This document shows positions 33,666 to 43,471 of a DNA stretch of 64,000 nucleotides, one piece after another. The notes beneath the pieces are model-generated. The model was not told where the DNA came from. It saw only the letters and a program-made list of their open reading frames with translations, and did not search any database. Made by a program: the position numbers and the translations under genes. Location: positions 101,726,436 to 101,790,435 of the forward strand of contig OZ005662.1 in NCBI GenBank assembly GCA_963930645.1, given 5' to 3'. The number at the start of each line of letters is the position of its first letter. The stretch's first letter is position 1. Origin of the DNA: Salticus scenicus. Its lineage: Eukaryota > Arthropoda > Arachnida > Araneae > Salticidae.

Positions 33666-34690
33666 TTCGAAAAGTAAAACATAAATTAAAAAAATTGTTT
33701 ATGTCGCATATTTGAGAAATTGCTTTTTGTATAAACATATTTATAACACATGGAAATAATCTCTTTCGTATAGGACGCAGTAACATTTGAGGAACTAGTT
33801 AAATATACATTTTAATAAAAAATTTAGTTTGTATAATGAAAAAATTCTGATTTTATTAAACATCAATGTGCATGATATATTTTCCTTAGTAATATAACCG
33901 GACATATGATGTGTTTCTTACAAATGCGATATCATGTCACTTACAAACGAAGTATGATAAAATGTAATATTCTTTAAAATGAATCTTTAAACAACTTTGG
34001 TGAAATTTTATATCATTGATGGGACAGGTACAAAATACGTGATATTCCCGACTTCTATTACCAATACTTCCATTACCGACACTGCGAATGTACTCTATAT
34101 TTTGAGATGTGAATGCATATCATCAACGTGAATTCATACAGTCATTGAAAATGCATATCATCATTGTCTGGGCTTTCAGATACTTTATATTATTTGAAGT
34201 CTAAAACTTATAAAGATGAAAATTTCTTTACGTTGCATAGGAGAGAGTAATTTGAATTCAATGTAATGAAAGGATAAAATATGTATGAAATATTTAGAAA
34301 TAAATGGCTTTTCATATTCTTAGAGATAAAACAAGCCCGTGTTTTCTTCCTATACTGTTTCTAGGAAACAATGCGTATTTCAATCCTTTGTTAAAAAATG
34401 ATGTATGCGAAAGCTATAAACATTTTATGTCACTGGCCTTATACAAGCACATTTATTTTGATTATATTTCTGAGTGAATTTTATTTACATGTAAGATTTA
34501 CATTTTTTGTTTTTGGGGGAGCTATATATCTTAATTTTTATATTTAAAAATTCCAACATATGTTATTGTGGACATTATATTGAAAAGAATATGATTAAAG
34601 TATTTTGATGGTAATTTCTTAGTTAATTTTAAATTTCATATGTAAATTTCATTTCACTGAATATCCATACAAATATATTAAGAATTATCC
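33666..34690. other. AT-rich DNA, nothing recognised
   Basis: No gene or clear repeat. The words TGAAAATGCATATCATCA / TGTGAATGCATATCATCA (34,110-34,160) form a small local duplication. Confidence 0.5.
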
Positions 34691-34977
34691 GCCTTCAGCG
34701 ACTAGCTAGTTCGTGATCCTTGAACAATCCGACTTTACGAAGCTTCCGCTCGCTGTCGCATGCGGCGCCTTTTTCGCGTTTCAGGACCTACAACAGTTTA
34801 TTGACATATAGTTAGGCTGACTAAATCAAAGTACCTTTATAATGGAGAAGGATTAAAAATTGCTACAATTATCAAATTATGGATGTATTGTTTCATTCCT
34901 AATAAATAAGGACTAAAAAAAAAGTGTTATTGATTAATAATTTAGTTTCCACATTTATTTAAAATTTAGAAAAATGC

Positions 34978-35013
<36 letters not shown>

Positions 35014-35250
35014 TTTGCTTATTTGTACCCAGAAAATCAGGATGTTTGGTCAGTATATATATAGTGCAAATAGTTTTATTGAAAAACTTAATCGTAGTAA
35101 ATTACCGCTCGGTAGCGTCTGCGGCGCCTTCTTCCCGTTTCAATATTTGGAACAGCGTGTTCGCTCACCGCGTTATGATCTTTGAAAATTCTGACTTTAA
35201 TAATATTCCGCTCGGGGGAGCCTGCGGCGCCTTATCCCAATTTAGAACTT
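34690..35250. repeat. Three diverged repeats around CTGCGGCGCCTT
   Basis: Segments CCGCTCGCTGTCGCATGCGGCGCCTTTTTCGCGTTTC (34,746), CCGCTCGGTAGCGTCTGCGGCGCCTTCTTCCCGTTTC (35,106) and CCGCTCGGGGGAGCCTGCGGCGCCTTATCCCAATTT (35,208) repeat a GC-rich core in AT-rich DNA, each preceded by a CGACTTTA-like word. An A run lies at 34,981-35,011. The open frame 35,046-35,255 crosses two of the units and is not recognised as a protein. Confidence 0.6.
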
Positions 35251-35299
35251 TATAGTTAGTTAATAGCGGTTTGTTTATAGAAATAATAATAATAAATCT

Positions 35300-35440
35300 G
35301 TAAAAGACATCAGGTTACCTTTATTATAGCTCCTCCTGGCGATTTTTTAATTTTTAATAAAATAAAAGGGATCTCGCCAACATATCGGCAAAAATTTAAA
35401 AGTCGCCATCGGGGTCCTTTATTAAAGCTGTCTTATCAGG
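35300..35440 (-). repeat. Possible LTR fragment related to the solo LTR
   Basis: GGGATCTCGCCAACATATCGGCA, AAAAGTCGCCATCG and CCTTTATTAAAGC resemble, in the same order, the solo-LTR segment GGATTTTCTCGCCAATGTCGCC..AAAATCGCCAAA..CCTTAATAAAGC (27,330-27,405). If real, it is a truncated LTR of a sister family. Weak evidence. Confidence 0.3.
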
Positions 35441-36740
35441 GGAAATATGAAAACTAAGTAGTCAAACATGAATTTTATTTTGAAACATTTCTTTGAATGA
35501 TTTAGTTTAAGTATCATTAGCATTTCATCCCAGAAAAACGAAAAGTAATATGGCTCTGGTGAATTGAAATTTTAATTGGATGGTGAAATTGGTATGAGAC
35601 TTATCAGTTTAAAATTTTAAAGGTGAAAGAAAAAAAAAAGGGAATGAAAGAAAGAAACTGCAAAAATTTCGCATGGGTATGCTTGTCTAAAATTATATTA
35701 ATTATTATCCCTTAAATTATAACGTCATAATAACATCATTATTTCATGTGCATAAGCAAATCTAATTTTTGATAAATTCTTATTAATCATGTGAAAATAA
35801 TGTCAAATAAAATGAACCAGAAAACTTTTTTGGCAACAATTAAATTCAAAACAAATATTTAAACGGCTAATTAATTTAATGGCTAATTAATAGTTGACAC
35901 TTTAATTAATATATAAGCAACTAATTAAAAGTTTGAAATTCTGTTTTCAGGAGCCCCTCCGAAAGACTCCTGAGCATCCGTATGTCAATTTTTGTACATC
36001 TGCGTTCAGTAGGGGGCTGAATATATAGAAGAGCAGACATACATACATACAGACAGACAACCCTTTCCTTTTATTATTATAGATAGTGTGCAAGAAATAT
36101 TTGAAAATAAAAACCTATTCCCACACCATAAAAAAGTAAAGGCAAATACTACCGGTTTCAAAAGGCCTTCTTCTTCAAGTGAAAAAAACGAGTGCTACTA
36201 TCTATGATTAAATGTAACACGTTAACATATATTTATTAAAAGTAATATTTTAATTGCAAGGTTTAGTCATTTTAGTGTATTTTTCGTAACATCATTTGCC
36301 AAAAAAATTAAACCTTGCATTTTATTTATTTATTATTATTTTTTTTAATCTCATTTTTGGGGTGATGTCTTCCGATGAATTACCTCTACAGTCTGAGCCA
36401 GTAATTTTATTAATTATTCAACTAATTGTGCCTTCTCCATAAATTCAGCTTTTCTACATATATATTGTTGGTTAATTTTGTTATTTTTATTTCCAATAGA
36501 AAATTTTTAATTACAATCATTAATATGCTCCTTTTGTTATATTTTTATATATTTTGTGTTCGTATCAGAATTATTTTAAAGTGAATATTCTTCTTGGTTT
36601 TTCAAATATAAATTAAAAATTTCTGGTCCAATTACTTTTACGAAAATGGCAAATCCGAAGTGTCTTTTTTGGGTTCTTGTAGAGAATTATTCGTTTGTTT
36701 ATTTTTTGTTCTCATTCTTATTTTTATCATAAAATATCTA
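35441..36740. other. AT-rich DNA with the worn end of an interspersed repeat
   Basis: At 35,948-36,090 a GC-richer segment (AGGAGCCCCTCCGAAAGACTCC, CAGTAGGGGGCTGAA) runs into ACATACATACATACAGACAGACA and TTATTATTATAGATAG, the type of 3' tail seen on many arthropod interspersed repeats. I cannot assign it to a family. No gene recognised. Confidence 0.4.
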
Positions 36741-37503
36741 CAGTAAAGTACCATTTATACGTCTCTAGTTTATACGTCTGTAGTTTATACGTCTTTTACA
36801 TTTATACGTCCTTTTAGTGAAGTCTCGATTCATTCCTATTCATTTCAATGCGAACTTTCTTCGTTTTTACGCCTCTAATAGCTGTTATACGTCTTTTCCA
36901 CTTTACTAAAATTCGCAAAATTCCTCAACCCGTCATTATTTTCCATACTAAATAAGACGAATTTTTACCAGAAAGCATTCTAAATGGAGGAATAGAGGAA
37001 AGATAGAAGAATACTGATGAAAGAATCAATTGAATTCGCAGTAGAATTTTTAATACTCATAGACAAGCTACAAATCAGACGAATATTAAAGATTTTTAAT
37101 GTTATTAAATAACTATCTGTATGAACATAAATCGTATGCTTATTACTAAAGACACGCAATATATATAATTAATATTCAAAATGTGTTCATATAGTTCTTA
37201 AAAAATGTAATATATTTCTCAATATATGATATGTGTAAGTAAGTAGTACCTAGTCGTGTATTAATAGTATGATATTTCTCACTTTTTATAATAAATCTTT
37301 TTTTTTTTTTGTTGTTATTATTATTAATTATTGTCTTTAAAAAAGTAAAATATGCATTTACTAACTTATGAAACTTTATTAATTAGTATTTTCATACAAA
37401 TTTTGCCATTAAATTTGCATTTATCAAATTGTTGTTATTAAAATTTCGATTATACGTCCCTTTACGTCACTCCCTTTAAAGACGTATAAAAGGTGCTTTA
37501 CTG
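36741..37503. mobile_element. Pogo-like inverted-repeat element
   Basis: The left end CAGTAAAGTACCATTTATAC (after TA, 36,739-36,740) and the right end GTATAAAAGGTGCTTTACTG (ending 37,503) are imperfect inverted repeats of about 25 bp, with GACGTATA..TATACGTC words repeated inside each end (TTTATACGTCT four times at 36,755-36,815). Ends starting CAGT with a TA target are typical of the pogo/Tigger group of Tc1/mariner. The 763-bp interior shows no transposase. Confidence 0.7.
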
Positions 37504-37844
37504 CATTTATTTATGTATGTATGTATTAAAGACTATAAATTGAAATGTAAACCGTAATTTCAAATAGAGTTACAGAAAATGAATAATATGTATTTTAAAG
37601 CATTTCACTTTAGTCCACTGAAAAGAAATACTTTTAGGACATAATGAAGAAGAGTACAGCGTGTTCTGTTACGTACGAAGACAAATGGCTATAGAAGTTT
37701 CAAACAAATTAACTATGCGATTGAATGATTTTCCCATGTAAGCGTATTTGCCAATTTAAAAGATACTGAGTAGTAATAGCATAATTTTTGTCTATTTAAA
37801 TTAAAAAAAATATTCACAGAGTTTTCTATACAAAAGAAAAAAAT
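37504..37844. other. AT-rich spacer
   Basis: No feature recognised between the pogo-like element and the tandem array. Confidence 0.5.
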
Positions 37845-38957
37845 ACTGTGTAATTATAGAGGAATTAAAAAAAATCTTAAATTAACATCCATTAAAAACA
37901 CATATCTTACAACTCTTAGCATATGTACATAAATATAATATTAGGTGAACTATTTCATATTCAAAAACTGTGTATTAATAGTGGAATTTTAAACAAAATC
38001 TAAAATTAACATTCATTAAAAACAAATATCTTACAAATTTTAGTATGTGTACATAAATATAATATTAGGTGAACTATTTCATAATCAAAAACTGTGTATT
38101 AATAGTGGAATTAAAAAAAAAAAATCTTAAATTAACATTCATTAAAATCAAATATCTTACAAATCTTAGCATGTGTACATAAATATAATATTATGTGAAC
38201 TATTTCATAATCAAAAACTGTGTATTAATAGTGGAATAAAAAAAAAAAAATTAAATTAACATTCATTAAAATCAAATATTTTACAAATCTTAGCATGTGT
38301 ACATAAATATAATATTAGGTGGACTAGTTCATAATCAAAAACTGTGTAATAATAGTGGAATTAAAAAAAAAAAAAATCTTAAATTAACATTCATTAAAAA
38401 CAAATATCTTACAAATCTTAGCATGTGTACATAAATATAATATTATGTGAACTATTTCATAATCAAAAACTGTGTATTAATAGTGGAATTAAAAAAAAAA
38501 TAAATTAACATTCATTAAAATCAAATATCTTACAAATCTTAGCATGTGTACATAAATATAATATTAGGTGGACTAGTTCATAATCAAAAACTGTGTAATA
38601 ATAGTGGAATTAAAAAAAAATCTTAAATTAACATTCATTAAAAACAAATATCTTGCAAATCTTAGAATGTGTACATAAATATAATATTAGGTGAACTATT
38701 TCATAATAAAAATCTGTGTAATAAGAGTGGAATTAAAAAAAAATTATCTTCAATTAACATTCATTAAAAATAAATATCTTACAAATCTTAGCATGTGTAC
38801 ACAAATATAATATTAGGTGAACTATTTCATAATCAAAAACTGTGTATTAATAGTGAAGTTTAAAAAAAAATATTTTTAATTAACATTCATTAAAAACAAA
38901 TATCTTCCAAGTCTTAGCATGTGTACATAAATATAATATTAGGTGAACTATTTCATA
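37845..38957. repeat. Nine-copy tandem array of about 124 bp
   Basis: Units contain TTAAATTAACATTCATTAAA, CAAATATCTTACAAATCTTAG, ATGTGTACATAAATATAATA, TTAGGTGAACTATTTCATAA, TCAAAAACTGTGTATTAATAG and TGGAATT followed by a variable A run. The GTGTACATAAATATAATATTA block recurs at about 37,925, 38,048, 38,175, 38,298, 38,427, 38,548, 38,671, 38,797 and 38,924. Period differences come almost entirely from the A run. Edge units are the most diverged, as expected of an array homogenised by unequal exchange. Confidence 0.9.
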
Positions 38958-39591
38958 TTCTCTTGTAAAAAATCCTTTACAGTTTTTAATTAATGTAAAC
39001 ATTGTTTATTCATTTAATATATCAATATCAAACTAACTTTTCAAAATTACATGATACAAAAGGAAGTGTTAGTAACACAAGTATTAATTATGTAACGTAA
39101 TACAAAATGACAAGAACATCTCTATTAATTACAGAAACGGACATTTAATCATCAAACGAATTACTGCTTGTGTATTTAATTCATATATTGTTAAGTTTCC
39201 ATTAAATTCAGGGTTTTAATCAAACTGTTTATGAAAACCCGAAACTATTTTTAATTTTTTCGATTGATACATATCATTTTATGCTCGAAATAAATTTAAT
39301 TTTTAAGTTATTTTAAGTCAATTTACGTGAATATTTTCATCATGTAAAATTATAATAATTTGAATTATCGAATAAACAATAAATTTATTTGTAATAAAGA
39401 AATAATTAGAACTTTATGAAGAAAATTATTTTTTTCTACGATTATTTTCTATATACAAAATATTTTCCATAATTGTAAAAAGAAAAAAACTTTTTTCTTC
39501 CCCTTCTAGATTATATTGTATTAATTAAGCTTATAAACTTATACTTGTAATTTCGACCAAATATAAAATTTCACATGGCAATTCTCAATAA

Positions 39592-39666
<75 letters not shown>

Positions 39667-40394
39667 TTATGAATTATTTATTTTAATTTTTGCACCAAAA
39701 GATGTTACACTCTACTCACTGTTGTAACTGAAATTTTTAGTTCTTCATTATTAGTATGGAAAATTTGACATTCATGAAATTTTTAGACCTTGTTTTTGTT
39801 TACGCTTTGACTTTTTTTGAGGCACGAGGAATACAAAAATCTTCAAAATCAGTCTATAGGTTATTTATTAGGTTATTTATTTAGTTTAATATGAATTTTT
39901 AGTTTGTTAGTCTGTGTTAGTCATTGGATCGAATGGATCAAGAACGCGGTATTCAATGGTTTTATGCCTAAAATTAAAAAAATTATAACTCATACAGGTT
40001 TTGAAAAAATATTTCAATCGTTTGAGAAAAGAATTGTCTAACCGAGGTCAATATACAAAAAAAAGAAAAAAAAAAAAAAAAAAAAAAAAAAGATTTATCT
40101 CTAAAAGATTTTGAGTTATAAGATGTTTTGTAAAAAAATCGATCGAATCCAGCAAAATTTTGTGTCTCTTCTTTTTCTTTCAAGGAAACCAGTTTCTACT
40201 TTAAGAGGGAAAAATACGATCAGCTGGCTTTTTAATTAGACATAGCTTGACGTTTTAATTAATATCTCCGCTAATTAGGGTCGCATTGATTAACAAATGA
40301 TCAATACTCGAGATGAAGAAATTCCACGTCTTCTGGTACCGGTTTCGAGCCGCTGCGACCATTAGCGCAGGAGCTTTAGTTGCCATAAGCCATT
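38958..40394. other. AT-rich DNA with a long TA run
   Basis: (TA)n occupies about 39,594-39,662. An A run lies at 40,060-40,091. The 40,290-40,390 stretch is somewhat GC-richer but not recognised. Short frames crossing these runs are artefacts. Confidence 0.5.
39594..39662. repeat. (TA)n microsatellite, about 34 units
   Basis: An uninterrupted alternating TA tract; the longest of many in the window. Confidence 0.95.
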
Positions 40395-40399
40395 TCTCA

Positions 40400-40525
40400 C
40401 AGACAGACAGATGCACACACACAGAGACACACACAGAGAGAGAGAGATAGAGATAGAGATAGAGATTAGAGAGATAGAGATAGAGATAGAGATTAGAGAG
40501 ATAGAGATAGAGAGAGAGAGAGAGG

Positions 40526-40573
<48 letters not shown>
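40400..40573. repeat. GA/GATA purine tract
   Basis: About 170 bp of nearly pure purine on the plus strand after a CACA segment. It contains two copies of a GATAGAGATAGAGATAGAGATTAGA unit, then (GA)n with a central GGGGG. Such homopurine mirror repeats can adopt triplex DNA. The open frames read from it on both strands (91-107 codons of Arg/Glu or Leu/Ser repeats) are artefacts of the repeat. Confidence 0.95.
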
Positions 40574-40577
<4 letters not shown>

Positions 40578-40597
40578 CACAGCTTTTAATAATATAA

Positions 40598-42058
40598 GGG
40601 ATGAGGGATGTGCAATTCGAAAACCGAAGGAAAAAAAAAGTTCACAAGTTGATGGCATTGCGCTTTGTCAAAAGCGAGTGAGGTAGGAAAAAAGAAAGAA
40701 AAAAGATTTAAAAATTATTTTTTTAGTTATAAGCAAGAGAAGTAGGAAGTTAAAATTCCTGATTCCTGATCATTTTCTTACCGTTTATGGAGCCATTCTC
40801 TCCGTGGCGGATCAAAATTGTGATCGCGTCTGTGGACTACCTTTATGGGTATGTCCCGGACTGTCGCGAAAGAACTGCCTGTATCGTATCACTCATGCAA
40901 CGTCAAACCCACCAACCCACACTTTCTGTTTACGTCATTTAAGTATTCAGCTTTACTTCAGTCTCATTTAATAAGAACCAGAATACATGAGGAAAAATAC
41001 TGTCAAAGATTAAAAAGACGCAATATAGTATGTTATATGTTATTTATTTATTTATTTATTTATTGTAATGAATGCAATACTTTCTGCGCAAACATCATAA
41101 ATTATTGAGAAAGATTGTTATTTATCTCAATTCGCACTTGTATTTCCAGGTATTTTTCTGTAAGCATTTTTTTGTTGTTGTTTATTTATTTATTTTTTTA
41201 TTTAATGCCTATAAATAGATAAATACAATCATATAATTTTTGATTTTGTTGTATGAAATGAGATAAAATATTTAAATAAGAAAAAGATAAATTCATGTAT
41301 TTGTATGAGACGCGAGGATGTTTAAAGACATGTTATGAAGTAATTAAATATATCAATGAAATTTAAAGATCTAGAGGACACTTAAAATGTTTAACGTATA
41401 CAATACGTACGTTTCCCATGGTAGTCGAATAATGGATGTAACACACTGAACAAAATTATTACATTTTCTACAATCGTCTGTTTCTCGGGTTAACATGCAG
41501 AGCTCAGTACACCCAGGTTCCCCTCCAAAGTCGACCGGTTATCTCTTTGTCATAAAAAATAAAATAAAAAATAAAATAAAAGTTTCCCTAACAGCACACT
41601 TATCCATAGTACATCCTGAGGATGTCTTGTGGATGAGATGTGCTGTTAGGGTTGTTGTTCGATTAAAATAATAATAATAATAATAATAATAATAATTAAT
41701 GAAAATGAAATGTCTAAGTTTTGAAACAACACAAGTTCATTAACGAATGTTAAATTTCAAATAAACAGAAGAAAAGCGAAGTTAAAATTATAAATATTTT
41801 TATTTATCTTGTAAATTAAAATAAAATTACTAATATTTTCTATTTAAGTAATATTTTTGTAATACATCTAAAATTTCCTGACAAATTATTTTAGATTTAA
41901 CTGGAAAAATAAATAATTTTATCGACATGATTATTAATGATGTTTTACCATATTTGTAAGCTTAAAACATTTCTTAATTAGAATAAATAAATTTTATATC
42001 ATTAGTGAGCATATTTAACATTCGACAGTAAGATAATTGAAGCAGACACATCCACATT

Positions 42059-42108
<50 letters not shown>

Positions 42109-42247
42109 AGTGAAGAATTTAATAACGTTATAAAATTTAGCAGTTAATAGATATATGATAGTACCAACAACGCACACATAAAAGTTATAAATGTTAAAAT
42201 GTAATTTAAATGTTAGCACATTTTTTTTCTATAATTCATTTACAGTA
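40598..42247 (+). repeat. Segmental duplication, copy 1
   Basis: This segment is collinear with 43,472-46,484 in the same orientation. Shared landmarks are CAAAAGCGAGTGAGGTA, TTATGGAGCCATTCTCTCCG, TGTCCCGGACTGTCGCGAA, TTTCCAGGTATTTTTCTGTA, TATGAGACGCGAGGATGTTT, TTTCCCATGGTAGTCGAATA, CTCGACCGGTTATCTCTTTG-type text and AACAGTTAATAGATATATGAT. By eye the identity is about 85-90%. Copy 1 lacks the array found in copy 2 but holds a private 66-bp MITE. No gene is recognised in either copy; the 87-codon frame 40,845-41,108 is broken in copy 2. Confidence 0.9.
41586..41651. mobile_element. 66-bp palindromic MITE with an empty site in the paralogue
   Basis: The element runs CCCTAACAGCAC..GTGCTGTTAGGG, with 12-bp perfect inverted ends and an inner CATCCTGAGGATG palindrome. 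At the matching place in segmental copy 2 (about 45,929) the sequence is uninterrupted (AAAGTTTGTTGTTTGATT), whereas copy 1 reads AAAAGTTT-element-TTGTTGTTCGATT. The insertion therefore happened after the segmental duplication and duplicated about 2 bp (TT). A longer relative lies at 46,836-46,944. Confidence 0.85.
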
Positions 42248-43471
42248 CAATAATTATATTCAATTGTATTTTCGATAAATTTTTGATTTCGATAAATGTC
42301 CAACTATCCTAAAACTGGTATCGTAAAAATCTGTAGATTAAGACTAATAATAGTCCTCATTCCTAAAAAGAATAAAAAAAGTGTTGCTTGGAATTTATAA
42401 TGAAACAAAATAAATGTCAATCTAATCCATCTGCTGTATAGGAATGAAGAAAACAGGAATTTCTTTCGAAACAAATATTTCTGTTCGTAATTAACGATAA
42501 GTTTGCTTAGATTGAACTTTAAGAAATGAATATTTTCAAATTTTCAAAATGCATTTAAACTTATTCACTTACGTTACTAATTCTTATAAAAATCTTTATG
42601 CAATCTTTTTCAAGTTCTGCAGAAGCGAGCTTACATTAATGCTAATATAAAATACAATACTTGTAATAAATGTGCAGACATCTTTTTTATTTTGCCTTCA
42701 AAATGTGTTTGTCAATAATCCACTTAAGCTGTGAAGTGTAGGGAATGTACCTCAACAAAATTCTGTTAGATTTTTGCATAGCTATGCTTAATGCTGAGAG
42801 AAAATTATTCTTCTCATGAATGCTTGAATTGTAGCTTTTTCTGCAACCTTTTTAGCTTTTTTACAGTCTCAATGGTACGTTTATAGATAATCTACTTAAG
42901 AAGTTTTCTTTAAGAATGTACTTAACGAAATGTGTCTGTATAAATTAGAGTTGTCTGTTTAAACAGGTCGGACAAGGGAGACATGCATAATATTAATGTC
43001 TGAAAAGGAAAAGTGAAATTAATGTATATGGATATTTAAATTAAATTAAATAAAATTTTAGAAATGTATTGAAATTTAACTTTCCCTAAAAAGATTTTTA
43101 AAAAATGAATAAAAAAATTAACTGTTTGTTTTAATAATTTGAATTGATTAGTCTGGAAATATTATTATTATTATTATCATTTATCTATGTTTCTTAATAA
43201 ACATTACGTTTTTTAAAAGGATTGTTCATTAAGCTTTGTGACAAAATGAGACACTGGAAAGATTTTAAAATATTCTTTTAACGTCAAATTTATGATCTGA
43301 ATGCCCGTGTAATATTCATAGCTTCGCTATAGGTATAACATAGATAAACAAGTTTATATTAGTGTATAATTTATATTTTTCTGCATATATTGTTATGTTT
43401 TGAATGTACTTATTCAGAAGGTTCTGGAGTTTGTGTTACAACTCCCTATAAACCACAGTCTATCATTTAAA
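42248..43471. other. AT-rich DNA between the two segmental copies
   Basis: No gene recognised. A TTA microsatellite lies at 43,161-43,177. Confidence 0.5.

Noticed and set aside
37845..38957. A CRISPR-like array
   Set aside because: Units are contiguous long tandem repeats without unique spacers, and the DNA is eukaryotic.
40255..40686. Open frames of 91-107 codons on both strands
   Set aside because: They are translations of the GA/GATA microsatellite (Arg/Glu on plus, Leu/Ser on minus) and have no protein character.
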